Shown in pieces: positions 7,563 to 13,735 of a DNA stretch of 14,349 nucleotides. The position numbers were made by a program, and so were the translations under genes. The notes under the pieces are model-generated. The model was not told the origin of the DNA. It saw nothing but the letters and a program-made list of their open reading frames with translations, and made no database searches. Source of the stretch: DASQWC01 sp035640475 (lineage in GTDB: Bacteria > Actinomycetota > JAICYB01); assembly GCA_035640475.1 (NCBI GenBank), contig DASQWC010000034.1, forward strand, positions 1-14,349. Reading direction: 5' to 3'. The stretch's first letter is position 1. Each line of letters starts with the position of its first letter.

Positions 7563-8854
7563 ACGTAGCCGCGCAGCTGAACGGCTTGCGCGACGCGCTC
7601 GACTCCCAGAGCGAAGGCCGCTTCGCGCCATCCCGCCTTGTCGTGGTGCTCCATGAACGCCGCGACGTCGTCGAACATCTTGGTCATGATGCGGCGAAGC
7701 TCGGTATTCACGCGGTCTTCTTCCCAGCGGTACTGCTGGATGTTCTGCGTCCACTCGAAGTAGGAGACGGTCACGCCGCCGGAGTTCGCCATGATGTCCG
7801 GGAGGACGATGACGCCGCGATCGGCGAGGATCGCGTCGGCTTCCGGCGTCACCGGATGGTTTGCGGCCTCGACGATGACGCGCGCCTTGATCTGGTCTGC
7901 GTTCCGCGCCGTGATCACGCCGCCGAGCGCGGCGGGGATGAGCCAGTCCACGTCGAGCAGCAAGAGGTCGTCGTTGCTGACGGGTTCGGTTCCCGGGCAT
8001 TCGACGACGGATCCCGTCTCTTGCACGTGGGTGCGCACGCGGTCGATGTCCAAACCGGCGGGCGCGTAGATTCCGCCGCGGACGTCGGACACCGCAACGA
8101 CCTTGCACGCGTGCTCGAGGATCAGCCTGGCCGTCCACGACCCAACATTGCCGAAGCCCTGGATCGCGACGGATGCGCCTTCCAGCGGCTTGTCGAGATA
8201 GCGCGCGGCCTGCTCGGCGACGATGACCACACCGCGGCCGGTGGCGGCGTCGCGTCCGAGCGAGCCGCCGAGCTCGACCGGCTTCCCGGTGACGATACCC
8301 GGCGTGTACCCGTACCGCTGGCCGTAGGCGTCCATCATCCACGCCATCGTCTGCGCGTTCGTGTTGAGGTCGGGAGCCGGGATGTCGCGATTGACGCCGA
8401 GGACGTAGGAGATCGCGAGCATGAATCGGCGTGTCATGCGCTGGATCTCGCTCTGCGACATGAGGTGCGGTTCGCATTGGATGCCGCCCTTGGCGCCGCC
8501 GAACGGGAGATCCACGAGCGCGGTCTTCCACGTCATCAGAGCGGCGAGCGCCCGGACTTCGTCGAGGTCGGCGGTGCTGTGGTAGCGGATGCCGCCCTTG
8601 TACGGACCGCGCGCACCGTTGTGCTGCACCCGATAGCCCATGAAGACGACGATGTTGCCGTCGTCCATCCGAACCGGGACCTGGACGCTGATCTCGCGAT
8701 ACGAGCTGCGCAGGATCTCGCGCATGTCCTCTTGGAGGCCGACGTGGTCGGCGGCGCGCTCGAAGAAGTACGTGACGGCGGCAAACGGGTTCGTCTCGTG
8801 CTTGGGCGGCCGCGGCTGCGCGCGCGTGGTCATGTCACCGACGGGCTTGGACAC
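7559..8854 (-). CDS. gdhA: Glutamate dehydrogenase (Glu/Leu/Phe/Val dehydrogenase family)
   Basis: A 431-residue hexameric-type glutamate dehydrogenase (reversible 2-oxoglutarate + ammonia to glutamate). GPYKGGIR (Lys86), WKTA (Lys110), PFGGAKGG (catalytic Lys122) and PAPDLNT (Asp162) match Clostridium symbiosum Lys89, Lys113, Lys125 and Asp165 with a constant offset of three. Lys86 and ANSGGVTVSYFEW favour glutamate over leucine or phenylalanine. The Rossmann motif is GFGNVGS (233-239). Asp257 at the end of the next strand suggests NAD(H), with moderate certainty. The overall form resembles the RocG/GudB type. The start may be GTG 8854 or ATG 8833 (seven residues shorter); neither has a clear Shine-Dalgarno sequence. 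It converges on argH and diverges from mpg. A link to arginine metabolism through glutamate is inferred only. Confidence 0.93.
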   Translation of the reverse strand: MSKPVGDMTTRAQPRPPKHETNPFAAVTYFFERAADHVGLQEDMREILRSSYREISVQVPVRMDDGNIVVFMGYRVQHNGARGPYKGGIRYHSTADLDEVRALAALMTWKTALVDLPFGGAKGGIQCEPHLMSQSEIQRMTRRFMLAISYVLGVNRDIPAPDLNTNAQTMAWMMDAYGQRYGYTPGIVTGKPVELGGSLGRDAATGRGVVIVAEQAARYLDKPLEGASVAIQGFGNVGSWTARLILEHACKVVAVSDVRGGIYAPAGLDIDRVRTHVQETGSVVECPGTEPVSNDDLLLLDVDWLIPAALGGVITARNADQIKARVIVEAANHPVTPEADAILADRGVIVLPDIMANSGGVTVSYFEWTQNIQQYRWEEDRVNTELRRIMTKMFDDVAAFMEHHDKAGWREAAFALGVERVAQAVQLRGYV

Positions 8855-8878
8855 ACCGTGGAGCTATCATGACCGGCC
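8855..8878. promoter_or_regulatory. Short divergent gdhA-mpg promoter region with back-to-back -10-like hexamers
   Basis: Only 24 nt separate the GTG of gdhA from the GTG of mpg. On the + strand TATCAT (8865-8870) is a fair -10 ending 8 nt before the mpg GTG, which would make the transcript nearly leaderless. On the - strand CATGAT (8871 down to 8866) is a weaker -10 in a comparable place for gdhA. The -35 boxes are not convincing: TTGGAC at 8847-8852 leaves a 12-nt spacer. If gdhA starts at 8833 the gap is 45 nt. Confidence 0.3.
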
Positions 8879-9517
8879 GTGGAAGCTCTTCGCCACGACC
8901 CCGTCCCGCCTGCCGTGGGCCGCAGGTTCTTCGCGCGCGGCGTCGTCGATGTTGCGACGGCGCTGCTCGGCTGTTACATCGTCCACACAATGGACGACGT
9001 CGTGGTCGGGGGACGCATCGTGGAGACGGAGGCGTACGGCGGCCCGGGCGATCCGGGCTCCCATGCGCACCGGGCGCCCAGCGGACGTGCGCGCATCATG
9101 TTCGGCCCGGCCGGCGTCGTATACGTGTACTTCACCTACGGCATGCACCACTGCATGAACCTCGTCGCCGAACACGACGGCAAGGCCGGCGCCGTGCTGT
9201 TGCGGGCGATCGAGCCCGTCTGGGGCATCTCGGTCATGCGCCGGGGCGCGCCGCCGGCGCTCAAGGATCACCTGCTGGCATCGGGGCCCGGCCGGATGTG
9301 CCGCGCGTTGCGCGTGGATCGCGACCTGAACGGCGCGGAGGTCGCTCGCGGACCGATCACCGTCCACCGGCGCAAGCGCTCGGCCGTGGAGGTGCACTCG
9401 GGAGTGCGTGTCGGGCTGTCGGACGACGATGGGCGGGAATGGCGGTTCTGGCTGAACAGTCCCTCGGTGAGCGCTACGGCTGCTCTTCGCACTCCCGGCT
9501 CTGGTAGACGATCGTGA
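8879..9517 (+). CDS. mpg: 3-methyladenine (alkyladenine) DNA glycosylase, AAG/MPG family
   Basis: A 212-residue monofunctional DNA glycosylase that removes alkylated purines and starts base excision repair. Alignment by eye to human AAG places every active-site residue: ETEAY gives Glu51 (human Glu125, activates water) and Tyr53 (Tyr127), DPGSH gives His62 (His136), and YVYFTYGMHHCMN gives Tyr84 (Tyr159) and Asn94 (Asn169). MFGPAG and GPGRMCRAL are further family motifs. The start is GTG 8879, with no well-placed Shine-Dalgarno sequence; a TATCAT just upstream allows a leaderless message. The normal family end (WRFWLNSPSVS) is followed by a tail of about 15 residues, mostly encoded in the 44-nt antisense overlap with the PBP gene. 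An alternative frame starting at ATG 8869 lacks these motifs. Confidence 0.93.
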   Translation: MEALRHDPVPPAVGRRFFARGVVDVATALLGCYIVHTMDDVVVGGRIVETEAYGGPGDPGSHAHRAPSGRARIMFGPAGVVYVYFTYGMHHCMNLVAEHDGKAGAVLLRAIEPVWGISVMRRGAPPALKDHLLASGPGRMCRALRVDRDLNGAEVARGPITVHRRKRSAVEVHSGVRVGLSDDDGREWRFWLNSPSVSATAALRTPGSGRRS

Positions 9518-11840
9518 CGATCGTCCCCGGCTCGGCGGCCGATCCGGGGGCCGGGTCCTGTGCGAAGACCTCGCGCGCGTCGTAATTGCCGGAGCGGTCA
9601 CAGCCTTGAACCGATCGCGAGCCGTAACCGGCGCGCCGCAGCTCGGTTTCAGCCCGCGTGTTCTTGTCGCCGATCACGTCGGGCACGAAGCCGTCGAACT
9701 CGCCGGCATCTCCGACATCGGGTGAGGGGGACGGCGCCGCGACGGCGCTACCTGTGAAGAGCACGGACGGCGGCGGGGCAAAGTCGCGGACGGGAACACC
9801 CTTCAGCGCCTCGGTCATGAACGTGCGCCAGATCATGGCGGGGAGCGTGCCGCCGACGATGCGGTAGGGATACCCGTTGGCCGGGGTCATCGACTCGATC
9901 TCGGCGCACGGCGGAGGGCACGGGTTGCCGACCCAGACGGCCGCGGCGAGCTGCGGCACGTAGCCGTCGAACCATGCGTCGCGCCACTGCTGGGATGTAC
10001 CCGTCTTGCCGGCGACCGGGCGGTCGAGCGACGCGCGCGTTCCCGTGCCGCGCTGGACGACCTGACGTAGTGCGTGTGTGATGCCGCGCGCGACTCCCGA
10101 GGGAATCGCACGAAGCTCTCTCGGGTCGGCGCGGTACAGGACGCGTCCTTTGGCGTCGGTGATCCTGACGATCGCAGTCGGCTCGACGCGGATACCGTCG
10201 TTCGCGAATGCGGCGTACGCCGACGCGATGTTGATCGGCGCGACTTCCTTTGCGCCGAGGGCGATGGCCGGCGTGTCGTCTGCGGCGAGGCACGCGTTCG
10301 TCTTCAGATAGCCGTCTCCACAGCGAACCTGTAGCTCTCGCCGGGTGGGGAACTCGACCCCGAGTCGTCGTGCGACACCGGCGACGTAGGACGCTCCTTT
10401 GATGCCGTCTCCCTCACCGACGCCGTCGATCTCGAGCCGGGCGAACACCGCATTCACCGACCGCGCCGTTCCGTCGACGACGGTCATGGCGCCACCGCCG
10501 GCACCGTCGTAGTTGCTGACCTTCCAGACGCCGCCGGTGTACTCGTACGAGAACGGATCGCTGGCGTAGGGCTGGTGCAGCGAGATGCCTCGCTCCAGCG
10601 CGGCGGCGAGGACGAACGGCTTGAACGACGAGCCGGGCTGGCGGCCCGACCCACCCCCATAACTTCCGAGCGCGAGGTTGACCTTGCCGAGACTGCATGC
10701 CGGTGACGCCGTCTGCGCGCTTCCGTTCGTCGAGGGCGGACAGTCGGGGTAGTAGTCGCGACCACCGACGAGCGCTCGGATGTAGCCGGTGCGCGGCTCG
10801 ATCGCAACGAGCGCGGCCGACAGGCGGTCGAGGTCCTTCGGCAGGACCGTCGCCACGGCCTTCTCGGCGCCCGCTTGCGCACGGGGGTCGAGTGCGGTGT
10901 AGATGCGCAGCCCGCCGCGGTAGACGTTGCGCGAGCGTTCGTCGAAGGTGCCTCCGAGGAAGTCGAACCTTGGGTCCAAGCCGGCCGATTGGCTGCGCAG
11001 GACGCCGAGCTGGCGCAGAACAAGGTCGACGAAGTAGGGATGCTTCCATTGCCGTTCGCCGACGGGACGGACATCGAGCGAGGACGCGGTTGCATCTCGC
11101 ATCTGCCCGTCGCCGATCATGTCCAGCCGGCGCATGCGCGCGATCACGGTGTTTCGCCGCGCCGTCGCCGCCTCCCGGCGCTCTCGAATGCGCTCGGGCG
11201 GATCGTCGGCGGCCCACGTGTATCGTCCGGGCTCGTGGATCAGTCCGGCGAGGAAAGCCGCCTCCGGGAGCGTCAGCTCGGATGCCGCCTTCCCGAAGTA
11301 CGAGCGCGCGGCTGTCTCGAACCCATACAGGCCCCGGCCGAGGTAGATCGTGTTCAGATACATCTCGAGAATCTGCTGCTTCGTGTACTGGCGCTCGAGC
11401 TGCCAGGTGACCTGCGCCTCCGCGACCTTCCGTGCGATCGTTCGCTCGGGCCGCGGGAAGTACAGGTTCTTCGCGAGCTGTTGCGTGAGCGTTGATCCCC
11501 CCTGGAGCCGAGGCGCGTCCGGGCCAGTGCGGACGTTGGCGAATGCGGCGCGGGTGATCGAGCGCAGATCGAGCCCCTGGTGCTGCCAGAATCGGACGTC
11601 CTCGATCGCGACGACCGCATCCCGGACGTGCCGAGGGATCTCCTCGATCGATGCAATGTCGCGGTTGATCTCGCCGTGCAGGTTCGCGATGACGTTGCCG
11701 CGCGCGTCGTAGACCTTCGAGGTCGCAACGGAAAGCCGCTCCAGCGCCTCGCGCGTGGACAGCGGTTCGAGCTGACCGCACGCGGTTGTAAACGCCAGAA
11801 CGAGGGCGATCGTGAGGAGTGAGATCCGGCGGGTCTTCAT
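9474..11840 (-). CDS. Class A penicillin-binding protein (glycosyltransferase/transpeptidase) with C-terminal PASTA domain
   Basis: A 788-residue bifunctional peptidoglycan synthase acting outside the membrane. Residues 2-21 form a basic then hydrophobic segment ending in FTTAC, a membrane anchor or possibly a lipoprotein signal with Cys21. The glycosyltransferase domain (about 60-240) has IEDVRFWQHQGLD (Glu80 catalytic), GGSTLTQQLAKN (114-125), RKVAE (137-141) and ILEMYLNTIYLG. The transpeptidase domain has SSFK (Ser404 nucleophile, Lys407), SVN (461-463) and KTGT (612-615). One PASTA domain follows (about 718-780). This order resembles mycobacterial PonA2. Eight extracytoplasmic cysteines fall in four near pairs, suggesting disulfides. 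The gene diverges from tyrS across 63 nt and overlaps the mpg tail. Start ATG 11840; no clear Shine-Dalgarno sequence. Confidence 0.93.
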   Translation of the reverse strand: MKTRRISLLTIALVLAFTTACGQLEPLSTREALERLSVATSKVYDARGNVIANLHGEINRDIASIEEIPRHVRDAVVAIEDVRFWQHQGLDLRSITRAAFANVRTGPDAPRLQGGSTLTQQLAKNLYFPRPERTIARKVAEAQVTWQLERQYTKQQILEMYLNTIYLGRGLYGFETAARSYFGKAASELTLPEAAFLAGLIHEPGRYTWAADDPPERIRERREAATARRNTVIARMRRLDMIGDGQMRDATASSLDVRPVGERQWKHPYFVDLVLRQLGVLRSQSAGLDPRFDFLGGTFDERSRNVYRGGLRIYTALDPRAQAGAEKAVATVLPKDLDRLSAALVAIEPRTGYIRALVGGRDYYPDCPPSTNGSAQTASPACSLGKVNLALGSYGGGSGRQPGSSFKPFVLAAALERGISLHQPYASDPFSYEYTGGVWKVSNYDGAGGGAMTVVDGTARSVNAVFARLEIDGVGEGDGIKGASYVAGVARRLGVEFPTRRELQVRCGDGYLKTNACLAADDTPAIALGAKEVAPINIASAYAAFANDGIRVEPTAIVRITDAKGRVLYRADPRELRAIPSGVARGITHALRQVVQRGTGTRASLDRPVAGKTGTSQQWRDAWFDGYVPQLAAAVWVGNPCPPPCAEIESMTPANGYPYRIVGGTLPAMIWRTFMTEALKGVPVRDFAPPPSVLFTGSAVAAPSPSPDVGDAGEFDGFVPDVIGDKNTRAETELRRAGYGSRSVQGCDRSGNYDAREVFAQDPAPGSAAEPGTIVTIVYQSRECEEQP

Positions 11841-11903
11841 CGTTTTGGCCGATGGCCGTCCCGTACACTTCTACTACAGCCGTCCCACGGGCGAAGGAGA
11901 TTC
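11841..11903. promoter_or_regulatory. Divergent PBP-tyrS intergenic region
   Basis: 63 nt that must hold start signals for both directions, unless PBP or tyrS transcription begins inside a neighbouring gene. TACACT (11864-11869) is a possible + strand -10 for tyrS; I see no good -35 at 16-18 nt. The 8-nt direct repeat GCCGTCCC occurs at 11855-11862 and 11879-11886, flanking that hexamer, and could be an operator or chance. There is no room for a T-box leader. Confidence 0.3.
11894..11900 (+). promoter_or_regulatory. Strong Shine-Dalgarno sequence for tyrS
   Basis: AAGGAGA ends 3 nt before GTG 11904 (AGGAG core 4 nt away). It is the clearest ribosome site in the window and fixes the tyrS start, though the spacing is tight. 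Confidence 0.7.
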
Positions 11904-13100
11904 GTGGCGCCATCCCTCGACGATCAGCTGCGCACGCTCACCTGGAACGCCGTCGAAGTCGTTCCGGACGACGGCCTGGGCGAAAAGCTCAAGGCCGGCC
12001 GTCCGTTGCGCGTGAAGCTCGGGCTCGACCCGACGGCCGAGCACGTCACGCTGGGCTGGTCGGTCGTGTTGCGAAAGCTGAAGGCGTTTCAAGATCTGGG
12101 CCATCAGGCCGTCCTGATCGTCGGTGACTTCACGGCACGGATCGGCGATCCGTCCGAGCAGAACAAGACGCGTCCGATGCTCACGAAGGAGCAGGTGGAC
12201 GACCACGCGGCAAACGTCCTCGAGCAGTTCTTCCTGATTCTCGACCGGGAGAAGACGGAGATACGCCGGAATTCCGAATGGCTGGAGACGCTCGGGGTCG
12301 AAGGATTCCTCAAGCTCGCTTCGCATCAAACCGTCGCGCAAACGCTCCAGCGGGAGGACTTTGCCGAGCGGTTCAAGGCCAATGCGCCGATCTCGTTGCT
12401 CGAGCTCAGCTATCCGATGCTGCAGGGATACGACTCGGTTGCCGTGAACGCAGATGTTGAGATCGGAGGAACCGACCAGCACTTCAACCTGCTCGTCGGC
12501 CGGGACATGCAGCGGGCCTTCGGACAGGATCCGCAGGTAATCCTGACGATGCCGCTCATCGAGGGTACGGACGGCGTGAAGAAGATGTCGCAGAGCCTCG
12601 GGAACTACATCGCGATCACTGAGCCGCCCGACGAGATGTTCGGCAAGGTGATGAGCATCCCGGACGAGCTCATGGAGAAGTACTTCAAGGTGACGACCGA
12701 CCTGAGCGCCGCCGAGATCGACGCGATGATCGCCGAGCATCCGCGGCCGGAGGCACGGAAGCGGGCTCTGGCGGCCGAGATCGTGCGTCTGTACCACGGC
12801 GACGACGCGGCCCTTCGCGCCGCGGAGCGGTTCGACGAGGTGTTCGTCGCCGGCAAGATTCCTGACGACGTTCCGGAAGTTGCCATTCCTCCAACGAGCT
12901 TGGAAGGAGACCTTGTCCACATACCGCGACTCCTTGCCGACGTTGGACTTGCCGACTCGAGCACTGCCGCCAGGCGAGTCATCTCGCAGGGTGGTGTGTA
13001 CATCGACGGAAAGCGTTTGAGCGCGGAGCAGGTCAAGCTTGGTGAGCTTCAGGGCCGAGTCATCGCAATTGGAAAGCGTAAGTTCGTCCGGTTGACGTGA
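11904..13100 (+). CDS. tyrS: Tyrosyl-tRNA synthetase
   Basis: A 398-residue class I TyrRS that charges tRNA-Tyr. Order: catalytic Rossmann domain, class I motifs, then a C-terminal S4 RNA-binding domain (about 335-398, with AARRVISQGGVYIDGKRL). Tyrosine specificity rests on YPMLQGYDSVAVNADVEIGG followed by TDQHFNLLVGRDMQ. VGDFTARIGDPS and the NYIAI after the KMSKS loop fit the TyrZ-like branch. Both class I signatures deviate: DPTA is followed by EHVTLGW, so the HIGH position reads TLGW (49-52), and KMSKS reads KMSQS (227-231). The rest looks fully functional, so I take it as an active variant. GTG start with AAGGAGA upstream. The stop overlaps the TPR gene start. Confidence 0.94.
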   Translation: MAPSLDDQLRTLTWNAVEVVPDDGLGEKLKAGRPLRVKLGLDPTAEHVTLGWSVVLRKLKAFQDLGHQAVLIVGDFTARIGDPSEQNKTRPMLTKEQVDDHAANVLEQFFLILDREKTEIRRNSEWLETLGVEGFLKLASHQTVAQTLQREDFAERFKANAPISLLELSYPMLQGYDSVAVNADVEIGGTDQHFNLLVGRDMQRAFGQDPQVILTMPLIEGTDGVKKMSQSLGNYIAITEPPDEMFGKVMSIPDELMEKYFKVTTDLSAAEIDAMIAEHPRPEARKRALAAEIVRLYHGDDAALRAAERFDEVFVAGKIPDDVPEVAIPPTSLEGDLVHIPRLLADVGLADSSTAARRVISQGGVYIDGKRLSAEQVKLGELQGRVIAIGKRKFVRLT

Positions 13101-13735
13101 TGACCGACCTGCCGCGCGACGTCGCGGAGGAGATCCGTCGGGTCGCGCGTTTCGGGCGGGCCGGCGGTGTCAGACAGGACGTCACCGATGCCGCGGCTGC
13201 GTTCGACGAGGGACGTCTCGACGACGCCGTCGAGCTGCTGGAGCGCGCGAAGCACCATGCGCCGCGCTCGCCGACGATTCGGGCGCTGGCCGGCCTCGTC
13301 CGGTACCACCGCGAGGAGTGGCAGCAGACGACGCGAGAGCTGGCGACGTACCGGCGCCTTTCCGGAAAGTTCGACCAAGACCCGGTGTATGCCGACGCGC
13401 TGCGTGCGCTCGGCCGTCCGGAAAGGGCGATCGAGGTGCTCGAGGCGCTCGATCCTTCGGAGGTTCCGGAAGAGGTGTACGCGGAGGCGCTGGTCGTCCG
13501 GGCCGGCGCGTTGCGAGATGTCGGCCGTCTCGACGACGCGCTGGATGTGCTGCAGAGCGGGCCCTTGCAGCCGAAGGTCGTGCAGCCTCATCACCTCCGG
13601 CTCTGGTATGCCCTGGCCGATGCGCTCGAGGCGGACGGCCGGCGCGCCGAGGCCCGGCCGTGGTGGGACGCGATCTACGCGGAGGAGCCGCTGTTCTTCG
13701 ACGTGTCCCGGCGGCGTCTCGGCGTGCGCGGATGA
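13100..13735 (+). CDS. Tetratricopeptide-repeat protein of unknown function, downstream of tyrS
   Basis: A 211-residue, probably cytoplasmic helical protein with no signal peptide or membrane segment. I recognise TPR-type helix pairs at about 29-54 (AAAAFDEGRLDDAVELLERA is the clearest), 59-88, 95-118 (ALGRPERAIEVLEAL), 127-155 (ALRDVGRLDDALDVL) and 167-197 (ALADALEADGRRAEARPWW), ending in PLFFDVSRRRLG. No catalytic motif is visible. A TPR gene soon after tyrS is also found in mycobacteria (Rv1691 region), so this may be its counterpart; the partner is unknown. ATG 13100 overlaps the tyrS stop by 1 nt. GTG 13097, directly before it, is an equally possible start and would repeat the GTGA pattern. 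Confidence 0.85.
   Translation: MTDLPRDVAEEIRRVARFGRAGGVRQDVTDAAAAFDEGRLDDAVELLERAKHHAPRSPTIRALAGLVRYHREEWQQTTRELATYRRLSGKFDQDPVYADALRALGRPERAIEVLEALDPSEVPEEVYAEALVVRAGALRDVGRLDDALDVLQSGPLQPKVVQPHHLRLWYALADALEADGRRAEARPWWDAIYAEEPLFFDVSRRRLGVRG

Noticed and set aside
6138..8531. 797-codon open frame on the - strand, antisense to argH and out of frame with gdhA
   Set aside because: Low-complexity Arg-rich translation typical of shadow frames in G+C-rich DNA. The overlapping argH and gdhA frames carry complete family motifs.
7586..8872. 428-codon + strand frame antisense to gdhA
   Set aside because: Composition is that of a complementary-strand shadow (rich in Asp, Val, His and Arg). The GDH frame has all catalytic residues.
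8869..9507. ATG-started frame with a well-placed GGAG overlapping mpg
   Set aside because: The translation is Arg-rich and motif-free. The frame from GTG 8879 carries all AAG active-site residues, so the apparent ribosome site is probably coincidental.
11841..11903. T-box leader or attenuator before tyrS
   Set aside because: Only 63 nt are available, with no specifier stem, T-box sequence or terminator hairpin.
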